A stretch of DNA of 64,000 nucleotides, from positions 1 through 64,000 of IMG/VR virus record IMGVR_UViG_3300024344_000002; one strand, written 5' to 3'. The DNA is from a virus. The translations under genes were made by a program, and so were the position numbers. Under the pieces are notes generated by a model that ran no database searches, had not been told where the DNA came from, and saw only the letters and a program-made list of their open reading frames with translations. Of this stretch, positions 32,186-39,900 are shown piece by piece (the first letter of the stretch is position 1; each line of letters opens with the position of its first letter).

Positions 32186-33214
32186 ATGCAAGACCACACA
32201 AGATTAAACAAAATAGAAAATGTTGGCGATAGTACCCTATCACCTCTAATGCAAGACAATGTAATAGAGTTTTTTGATTGGGCTATTATAAACGCTGGTG
32301 GTTTTTACAACGTAGAAATACCAACCTCCGGCCACTACGGAGGCGACAAACACAAATTAAGATTGGTAGACGATCCTAGATATAATTCTGGGCAAGTCTG
32401 GGAAGGCTTTAGATCTAATTGGGTTTGGCAAAGTGGGCTGGCTTCAGCTACGCAACCAAACACAATAACAAAAGTAAAGCCAGATGCTGGAACTTATCCT
32501 AATGCAAAAAACTATCCCGGAGTATCTGGGATATTTGTAGATGGTAATTTTCAACCAGCTTCTGGTGCAGGCACTTATGCATATCACATAGACTATCCCA
32601 ATGGGAGAGTAGTATTTGATACAGCTATTAGCACTACTAGTACTGTTACTGCTGAGTTTAGTCATAAGTGGGTTGATGTTATTAGAGCTAATAGTGATTT
32701 TTTTAGAGAAGTTCAATATAGATCTTTCCGAGCGGACGGAGACTTTACATTGACTGGATCTGGAGATTATTCACAATTAGCGGAAAATAGACTACAACTG
32801 CCCGTTATTGCTGTAGAAATGGTCCAAGGGAGGAATTTAGAACCTTACGCGCTAGGTACAATGACTCATTATGTTAATACAGATGTATTGTTTCATGTAA
32901 TGGCCGAAGAGGATTATACAAGAGACAAACTTCTTGACATTGTCTCTTTACAAGAGGAAAAAACTATCCTTATGTTTGATAGTGATAGAATCGGTAGAAA
33001 TGATGCATTTCCGCTGGATTATAGAGGTATGGTCAAGAATGATGCTCTTAGGTATCCAGAATTGGTAAAACCTAGTGGAGAATCAGGATATAGATATGGC
33101 GGTGTTTCTGGCAGCGTTATGACTTTTAAGGAGGCTACAGTACAAGTTTCTGATGCATTTAACGAAAATCTGTATCATGGCGTTGTAAGGATGAACACAG
33201 AGGTAATTACTTAG
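32186..33214 (+). CDS. Conserved-type tail/neck structural protein
   Basis: 342 residues. The N-terminal helix (IEFFDWAIINAGGFYNVEIP) is followed by KLRLVDDPRYNSGQVWEGFRSNWVW and a beta-rich domain with SGIFVDGNF and YHIDYPNGRVVFD. The latter part (AVEMVQGRNLEPYALG..., HVMAEEDYTRDKLLDIVSLQEEKTI) resembles tail-terminator folds that cap the tube. I do not recognise a named family. The protein type commonly stands just before the tail tube gene in aquatic phages. It ends 12 bases before promoter motif site D. Confidence 0.5.
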   Translation: MQDHTRLNKIENVGDSTLSPLMQDNVIEFFDWAIINAGGFYNVEIPTSGHYGGDKHKLRLVDDPRYNSGQVWEGFRSNWVWQSGLASATQPNTITKVKPDAGTYPNAKNYPGVSGIFVDGNFQPASGAGTYAYHIDYPNGRVVFDTAISTTSTVTAEFSHKWVDVIRANSDFFREVQYRSFRADGDFTLTGSGDYSQLAENRLQLPVIAVEMVQGRNLEPYALGTMTHYVNTDVLFHVMAEEDYTRDKLLDIVSLQEEKTILMFDSDRIGRNDAFPLDYRGMVKNDALRYPELVKPSGESGYRYGGVSGSVMTFKEATVQVSDAFNENLYHGVVRMNTEVIT

Positions 33215-33226
33215 TTTTTACCTTAA

Positions 33227-33238
33227 TTGGTGTATAAT
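33227..33238 (+). promoter_or_regulatory. Late-type promoter motif TTGGTGTATAAT, site D
   Basis: Identical to site A at all 12 positions, located in the gap before the tail tube gene and 38 bases upstream of its ATG. No -35-like hexamer at 17 bases spacing (CTTAGT there). Confidence 0.75.
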
Positions 33239-33276
33239 AACTTAGAAAACAAAACTCACTTTTGGGAGAGATTATA

Positions 33277-34404
33277 ATGGCAGCAAATAGAATTTACTGG
33301 GCTATTACTGCGCTTAGTACTGCTCCTGAATCTACTGGTGCAGCTGGTCCGGGTGGCGAAAAAGCCATTACCGCAGCCAACTTTGTGCCGGGCGTTCAGA
33401 GTGTCGGTATTACTACTACATTTAATCTAGAACAGGTTTTTGAACTTGGTCAATTAGAATTGTACCAAGACGTTGAAGAAGTACCTGATATCGAAGTTTC
33501 TGTAGAGCGCGTAATAGATGAACATATACTTTTATATACTAGGTGTGTAGATCCTGCAACACCAAGTGGCAATAAGACTATTTCAGCAATCCAAAACAAT
33601 AAGGTGGATGTATTTATGAATGTACATCCAGACTCAGCCGATAATGCTGGTGATAGTGTACCAGATGCTATCGTTCATTGTTCTGGTATGTATTTATCAA
33701 GTGTTTCATTTAACATGGCAACTGATGGTAACTTAACTGAATCTATTACTCTTGTTGGAAACCACAAGAGATGGAGACAGGGTAAGGCGCACGAGACTGG
33801 TACAAATACTCACTGGAGTAGCAAAACTCCATTCGTAGTAACTGATGTTCCTCGTGGTATGCCTACAGCTACGAACATTGATGCTAAAGCAACTGGTGCT
33901 GTTGTAAAACGTCGTCAAAACGTTCACATCACACCTCCTGCTAGTGCTGGTGGTTCAGATGCAAAAGTTACAAGTGCTAGTGTAAGTTGTGACTTTGGTC
34001 GTGAACAAATTAATGTTCTTGGCGCTAGACTGCCATATCATAGATATGTTAGTTATCCTGTTGAAGTTACTTGTGATTTGGAAGTTGTAATTACTGATAT
34101 TAATGATCAAGGTATTACAGCTTTGCCAGAGTCTGACAATCTTAGCGAAGAAACTCTTAAGTTTGAAATTAAAGACGACGCAGGAGTTGCAATTGCTACT
34201 ATTGACCTTGGCACTAAAAACAAACTTACATCTGTTACTTGGGGCGGTGGAGATACTGGTGGTGGTAATGCTACCTTTAGTTACTCATACCGTAACTTTA
34301 ACAAGATGGATGTTCACAGTCATAAAACAACATATAGTATTGTTGAATGTGGCGATGACGCCAATAAGAATGTTACTGACTACACAAGTTCTATTAGTTG
34401 TTAG
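33277..34404 (+). CDS. Major tail tube protein
   Basis: 375 residues from ATG 33277, with TTTGGGAGAGATTATA in front. A TTG at 33262 is less likely because it precedes that site. Tube-like features are NLEQVFELGQLELYQDVE, PDIEVSVERVIDEHILLY, MYLSSVSFNMATDGNLTESITLVG followed by NHKRWRQG, and a C-terminal beta domain (TSVTWGGGDTGGGNATFSYSYRN broken by glycines). It has its own promoter motif and terminator, as expected for the most abundant tail protein. No sheath gene accompanies it. The tube polymerises on the tape measure. Confidence 0.75.
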   Translation: MAANRIYWAITALSTAPESTGAAGPGGEKAITAANFVPGVQSVGITTTFNLEQVFELGQLELYQDVEEVPDIEVSVERVIDEHILLYTRCVDPATPSGNKTISAIQNNKVDVFMNVHPDSADNAGDSVPDAIVHCSGMYLSSVSFNMATDGNLTESITLVGNHKRWRQGKAHETGTNTHWSSKTPFVVTDVPRGMPTATNIDAKATGAVVKRRQNVHITPPASAGGSDAKVTSASVSCDFGREQINVLGARLPYHRYVSYPVEVTCDLEVVITDINDQGITALPESDNLSEETLKFEIKDDAGVAIATIDLGTKNKLTSVTWGGGDTGGGNATFSYSYRNFNKMDVHSHKTTYSIVECGDDANKNVTDYTSSISC

Positions 34405-34425
34405 TAGTCTGAAATCTGACTTGAT

Positions 34426-34451
34426 AAGGGGTTGGTTTTCCAGCCCCTTTT
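34426..34451 (+). terminator. Intrinsic terminator after the tail tube gene
   Basis: AAGGGGTTGG (34426-34435), loop TTTT, CCAGCCCCTT (34440-34449), then TT. Ten pairs with one G-T. It closes the tail tube transcript. The following 113 bases up to 34564 hold a second hairpin (34532-34537 with 34548-34553) and a weak promoter-like TGGGATTATAAG. Confidence 0.85.
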
Positions 34452-34564
34452 GTCAGTTCACATAGCGATAGCCACAAAATTAGGATAGGCGAGTGAATGA
34501 GCTGACTTTTTATACGTATGGGATTATAAGGATCGGGAAGCAAAAAACCCGATAGTAGAATTCT

Positions 34565-35599
34565 ATGGAATTTTATGAACGGGATTTTTTTGTATCAAGG
34601 CTACTAGCCGGATATGTAAAACTAGACTTCAAAAAGCTGAAGCTCTATGTTCATCCACCTACTCCTGAAGTTAATTATGAATCTCAGGAGATTTTTATGG
34701 AAGCTTACGAAGAAGCTTTTATGTCGGGTGTTTTCACAAGACAAGAAATGCGCAACTACATGCTTCAAAACGGCTTGTGGTCAAAAGCGGAAGAAAAAGA
34801 AAAAGAAAAAGTAAAAAAAGAAGCAGAAGATTTAAAAATACAGCTTTATAAAAACTTTGTAAACCCAGTAAAGAAAAAAGCAATAAGAAGCTTGATTAGG
34901 GAAGCTGAACAAAAATTATTGAATCTAGCAATAAAGGAGTCAACGTATAATCATACTGACTGTGAAGGTTTAGCGACCTATGCAAGATTGAATTGGTTAA
35001 CGCAGAATACAACAAAAAATCTAGATGGTTCTTTGTATAGTTTTAATGAAATTGATGTATCAAGTGTATTAAAAAGATATCAAGCAGAACTGTTAGATGA
35101 TTTAGAAGCAAGGGAGATAGCTAGGACTGAACCTTGGAGGAACAATTGGAATAGCTCCAAATATACCAACGGGTTATTTAATGTGAGTTCTCCAATACAG
35201 TTAAACCAAGAACAAAAGTCGGTTTTAGCATATTCTCAGATGTACGATAATATATCTGAATCTCATGAATCACCAGTTGATGACATTATACAAGATGATG
35301 ATGCTTTAGATGGCTGGTTAATAAAACAAAGAAGAGAATCAGAAAAAAGAAAGAATCAAAAAGGAAACGAAGACAGACTTGGCGCACATAGTGGAGCTGA
35401 CGAAGTCTACGTTATTACAGAAGGAAAAGAAGAGGCCGAAGCTGTATACGATATGAATGATGGCGAAGCAATGTACAATGTTTCTGAGCGATTTGCCACT
35501 TTGGAAAGAGATGGCGAAATTGACTACACGGCTTTTGGGGATGTTAAAAGAAGACTAAATGAGCAAATGAATGACATGATGAAATCAAGGAGAGGTTGA
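34565..35599 (+). CDS. Tail assembly protein A
   Basis: 344 residues. The only SD-like AAGGAT lies 32 bases before the ATG at 34565, with a small hairpin between, so initiation may depend on RNA folding. Residues 47-73 (AYEEAFMSGVFTRQEM...GLWS), a Lys/Glu helix and STYNHTDCEGLATYARL (about 126-142) match corresponding parts of the protein at 35975, so the two are homologous. The C-terminal 150 residues are acidic and low complexity. Located between tube and tape measure genes, where tail assembly chaperones belong. Not found in virions if that role is right. Confidence 0.6.
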   Translation: MEFYERDFFVSRLLAGYVKLDFKKLKLYVHPPTPEVNYESQEIFMEAYEEAFMSGVFTRQEMRNYMLQNGLWSKAEEKEKEKVKKEAEDLKIQLYKNFVNPVKKKAIRSLIREAEQKLLNLAIKESTYNHTDCEGLATYARLNWLTQNTTKNLDGSLYSFNEIDVSSVLKRYQAELLDDLEAREIARTEPWRNNWNSSKYTNGLFNVSSPIQLNQEQKSVLAYSQMYDNISESHESPVDDIIQDDDALDGWLIKQRRESEKRKNQKGNEDRLGAHSGADEVYVITEGKEEAEAVYDMNDGEAMYNVSERFATLERDGEIDYTAFGDVKRRLNEQMNDMMKSRRG

Positions 35600-36000
35600 T
35601 GGAAGAATCATACGCAGAACTTGTCAGAAAATCTGATAAGTTTAAAACAGACAAAGATAAAAAGTACAAAGACGTTTCAAAAGATCGTCTTTTAAAAATA
35701 TCCAAGAAAAAAGTTCAAACAACTATGATTGGCGCTTTAAGCACAATCGAGCGAGTTTTTGGTTTTTTATGGGGTCATGGTTCTCAAGAAGAACTTACTC
35801 CAGAACAAGAACACATGAAAGAGCTTTTTGAAGAAGTTAGATCGGAAATATTGGACAGGGGCAACAATCAGTCTAGAAATCTCGAAGCTGAATTTGCTAA
35901 TTATGAAATTAATTGGTTGAGGTATCAAATGACGTTACCCGTTAAACCACTAAATACATTAGAAGGAGATAAAGATGGCCAAGCAGAAACAGCTGGATAA
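35599..36000 (+). CDS. Tail assembly-region small protein
   Basis: 133 residues from ATG 35599 with AAGGAGAGGTTG upstream. The start overlaps the previous stop (TGATG). The N-terminus is Lys/Asp-rich (KSDKFKTDKDKKYKDVSKDRL). A hydrophobic patch IGALSTIERVFGFLWG follows, and then a helical acidic region (TPEQEHMKELFEEVRSEIL). The end overlaps the next gene by 26 bases. No programmed frameshift site of the XXXYYYZ type was found where the two frames overlap. Likely a partner of the flanking assembly proteins. Confidence 0.6.
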   Translation: MEESYAELVRKSDKFKTDKDKKYKDVSKDRLLKISKKKVQTTMIGALSTIERVFGFLWGHGSQEELTPEQEHMKELFEEVRSEILDRGNNQSRNLEAEFANYEINWLRYQMTLPVKPLNTLEGDKDGQAETAG

Positions 36001-36916
36001 GATCGAAGTAAAAAGTGTTGACTCAAGAGGTAAAGACAGAACTGTTTATCTTAAACTACCTGACTCGAAAGTAAATAAGGAAGCTCAGTTAGCATACAAC
36101 AAGGCTTTCCGAAATGCACTTCAAGACGGCGCAATACTCAGACAAAAACTGAACAGCGTCATGAGAGAGCAAGGAGTTTGGAGTGACAAAAAACAAGACG
36201 AATACGATAAAGTACTCAAAGAGATTAATGATAGCGAACTAAGAATTAAAAAGGGTGGTATTTCACTTGCGGAAGCTAAAAAAGTGGCAATGTCCCTTAG
36301 AGATCTTAGAGACCGCTTCAGAGTGCTTATTGCAGAACGATCTTCGATGGATAGTAACACCGCAGAAGGCTTAGCAGATAATGAAAGATTTGGTTATCTA
36401 GTCTATGCTTGTTTGGTAAACGAAAAAGGTCATAGACTTTTTGATGATTATGATTCGTATCAAACAAACGAAGCAGAACCATTTGTGGTGGAAGCAGCTG
36501 GAGCTTTGGCAGAAAAGTTGTATGGATTAGATCCAGACTACGATAAAAATTTACCAGAAAATAAGTTTTTAGTTGATTATAGTTTTGCTGATGAAGAACT
36601 AAGACTTGTTAATGAAGAAGGCCATCTAGTTGACAGAGAGGGTAGACTCATCAACGAAGACGGTAGATTCATTGCCTATAATGATGACGGTGAACCATAT
36701 TTTATAGACAAAGACGGTAAACTAGTTACTGAAGATGGCGAATACGATATTGAATTTTCACCATTCTTGGACGACTCAGGAGATGCAGTTCCTGTACCCG
36801 GCCAAGAAGAAGAAAAGAAAGAAGAAGAGGAAGAAGTCGCTGTAGTAGAAGAAAAGCCTAAACCTAAAACTACAAGACGACGCAGGACAACTAAGCAAAA
36901 AGCAGATACCGAATAG
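35975..36916 (+). CDS. Tail assembly protein B with acidic heptapeptide repeats
   Basis: 313 residues, GAAGGAGATAAAG before the ATG. Residues 40-70 (AYNKAF...ILRQKL...GVWS) and SSMDSNTAEGLADNERFGYLVYACL (about 121-145) match the protein at 34565. Residues about 209-258 are six imperfect repeats of LVxxEGx type. The C-terminus has a polyglutamate run and a basic TTRRRRTTKQK end. It directly precedes a terminator and the tape measure gene. A chaperone that shields the tape measure before tube polymerisation is the likely role. Confidence 0.6.
   Translation: MAKQKQLDKIEVKSVDSRGKDRTVYLKLPDSKVNKEAQLAYNKAFRNALQDGAILRQKLNSVMREQGVWSDKKQDEYDKVLKEINDSELRIKKGGISLAEAKKVAMSLRDLRDRFRVLIAERSSMDSNTAEGLADNERFGYLVYACLVNEKGHRLFDDYDSYQTNEAEPFVVEAAGALAEKLYGLDPDYDKNLPENKFLVDYSFADEELRLVNEEGHLVDREGRLINEDGRFIAYNDDGEPYFIDKDGKLVTEDGEYDIEFSPFLDDSGDAVPVPGQEEEKKEEEEEVAVVEEKPKPKTTRRRRTTKQKADTE
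36598..36745 (+). repeat. Six coding repeats of an acidic EDG heptapeptide
   Basis: Successive units end in EEGH, REGR, EDGR, DDGE, KDGK and EDGE, mostly preceded by L/F-V/I and two polar residues. The period is 7 residues with one longer unit in the middle. Codons vary between copies. The Asp/Glu-Gly turns could bind calcium or form a short beta-solenoid. Confidence 0.7.
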
Positions 36917-36928
36917 TTAACTGGAAAG

Positions 36929-36971
36929 TGGGTATATCGTAGAACTGTCTAACGATATGCCCATTTTTTTT
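36929..36971 (+). terminator. Intrinsic terminator directly before the tape measure gene
   Basis: Stem 36929-36940 with 36952-36963 (12 pairs, one G-T), 11-base loop, then eight T. The tape measure ribosome binding site GAGG starts immediately after the T-run, and no promoter motif lies between, so tape measure transcription must read through or start elsewhere. Confidence 0.9.
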
Positions 36972-36981
36972 GAGGTAGAAG

Positions 36982-39900
36982 ATGTCCGACAAGTTTCTTT
37001 TAACAGCACAATTACACTTACAAGCCCCTACTAATACAAAACAGGTATTGAAACAGATTCAAAACCAGTTGAAAGGTGCTAATGTAAATGTTCAACTCAA
37101 AAATGCTAAGCAGACTGTTACTCAGTTAAAGCAGACAGCTAAACAACTGCAAACTGTACAAAAACAAGCTAAAGGTGCTGAAACTCAAATGGACCGGCTT
37201 GGAAAAGCTTTCGGTCAAACTTTAAAGTATATTGTTCGATACGACCTTGCTCGTAGAGTTTTTAGTCTATTTACAAATGCTATTGAACAAGGTACTAGAG
37301 ATGCTATAGCCTTTGAAAGAGAAATGGTAAAAGTTTCTCAGGTTACTGGCAAGTCAATGAGGCAACTTTCTGGCCTTACCAAAGAAATTGGAAACCTTGC
37401 TAAAGCATATGGTACTTCATCTGCTCAATTAGTAAAGACTGCTCGTGTTTTGTCTCAAACAGGTATGGCTGCTAGAGATGTAGAAATGGCTATGAAGTCT
37501 TTAGCCAAAAGTACATTAGCTCCAACCTTTGACAATATTACAGATACTGCTGAAACTGCTATTGCAGCTATGAGGCAGTTTAGATTGGAAGCCAATCAGT
37601 TAGAGGGTCTCTTAAATAAGATCAATGTTGTCGCCGGTAACTTTGCTGTTGAAGCTTCTGATATTGGTGCTGCTATTAAGCGTGCCGGTGGTGCGTTTGC
37701 TTCTGCTGGTGGACAAGTAGAAGAGTTCATAGCACTCTTCACTTCTGTCCGTGCTACAACGCGAGAAACTGCTGAAACGATTGCTACTGGTATGAGAACT
37801 ATCTTTACCAGAATACAAAGACCTAAAACAATACAATTTCTAAAACAGTTTGGTGTAGAGCTGCAAAACTTAGAAGGTCAGTTTATTGGGCCTTACCAAG
37901 CTGTAGAACAATTAAACAAAGCTCTAGCTGGTCTAGACCCTAAAGATGTTCGTTATTCAATGATTATTGAACAGCTTGGTGGTTTTAGACAAGTTTCTAA
38001 AGTTATTCCACTTATTCAACAATTTGGTACTGCCCAAGATGCTTTGAATAAACAAATGTCTTCCCAAGGAAGTTTGTCCGCAGATGCTGCCAAAGCTCAA
38101 AAAACTCTTGCTGTTCAGATCGCCCAGTTAACTGAAAATGTTAAAGAGCTATTTAGAAATATAACTTCCTCTGCCACTTTTCAAGTCCTTGCTAAAGGCG
38201 CTGTTGCATTTTCTAATGCTATTGTAAAAGCCGCTGATGCTATCTCTGGATTGATACCTATTCTTGGAGCCTTGTTTGCTGTTAAAGGTATGAAGTGGTT
38301 AATGGGAGGAGGTATGTCAACGATACTGGGTTCTGGTGGTGGAAGACCTAGACCCTATGGACCTGCACCTCAAGGATTTAGTCAGGGTGGTTGGGTTCCC
38401 GGAACTGGTAGTGGTGATACTGTACCAGCATACTTAGAACCGGGTGAATTTGTTATTCGTAAACGTTCTGCTCAAAAACTTGGTCCTAGATTAAACTCTC
38501 TTAACAAGTATGCTGGTGGCGGTGTTGTTTCTGCAAAACACACCGGGACGGTAGATGGCGATACTTATAGAGCAACTTTGAGAAATAGTGGAAAACCGTA
38601 TAGTAGTCGTACTAGACTCAAAGGTTATGACGCTGCTGAAATGCCAATTGAGCGTGAGAAAGAAATATGGAAAGCGCATGGAATAAATCCTGATACTGAT
38701 CATCCGGGTATCGTAGCTAAAGGCATAGCAGAGAGTTATGCTAGCAAATTAACTCCTAAAAAATTCACAGCGATGTTTACAGGTAAAGATGGATCAGGGC
38801 ATGGGATGGGTGCTTTTGATAGACCTCATTATAAAGCTGACGATCTTGGTGAACAGCTAGTAGGTGCGGGAGTTGGTGCAAAAGGTAAGTTTAGTATTTA
38901 TGACTGGCTTGTAAAAAATAAAGGGCAGAAGAAAGCAGACGCTATAGTGAAGGCGGGTAAAGCAACTAAGGATAAAAGTGTTCGTTCAAGAGGAGATAAG
39001 TACAACAGAGGCGGTAAAGTACGCGCTCCTAACTCTTTGTTAACTCCCGGTGAGTTTGTTGTTAACAAAAAGTCTGCTAAAAGAATTGGTTATGGCACGC
39101 TTGGCTCTCTGAATAGATATGCTGTTGGTGGTGTGGCAGGCGGTGGCTTAGGATTCGCAGGTGGTGGACTTAACGCAGAACAGGCTCAAGCGTTAATTGA
39201 CGCAATAACAAAACTAGTTCCTTCTTTTGAGAGACTACAACTAGCTACTGGAAAAGTTGGTGATGTTTTTGAGGCCACAAAAAATGCAGGAAAAGAATTA
39301 ACTAAATTTGCCGCTTCTACAGCTGAAGCTGGAGCTGAAGTTGGTCTACAGTACGCTAAGTTTAAGGCTTTTGGCGGTGCTGTTAATGCAGGTCTAGATT
39401 CTATAGGTTTGCAGAATACTGCTTTTGAATCTCTCGTAGATACTACGTTTCAAGTAAAAGCTAATTTAGCCGCTATGGGTGAAGCAGCCAATCAACTAAA
39501 AGGTGACTTCGGAGATGCTGCTCAAGGATTTTTTGAAACTTTAGCTGGTAGTGGAAAGCTAGGCAAAAAAGCTAAAGGGTTTGCAGAGGGTGGAGGCATT
39601 GGAAAGATTCGAGATAGGCTTACACAAGATGCAGAAGCTGCCGGTAGGTTTGGTGTGGGTGGCAAAGGATCTAGAGATGCTCTAAAAATGGAGCAAGAAA
39701 AACTTCCACAGATGCGAAAACAGGTGGAATCAAAACAAAAAGAATTAGACGCATCAAATAAAGCGTTAGAAAAAGCTAAGCGCGCTCAAGCATATAAAGC
39801 TCCCGGTGACACTGGAAAGCTAGACAGAGCGAGATACGAACAACAACAAGCTCAAGAAAGCTTAGGTAAAGCGAAAGGTCGTGTAGCTGGGGGAGAAAAA

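Noticed and set aside
34103-34465. 120-codon plus-strand frame inside and beyond the tail tube gene
   Set aside because: Leu-rich shadow frame, no ribosome binding site, and it runs through the terminator.
35940-36000. Programmed -1 frameshift between the tail assembly genes
   Set aside because: No XXXYYYZ slippery heptamer in the correct frame was found in the overlap. Each gene has its own ribosome binding site.
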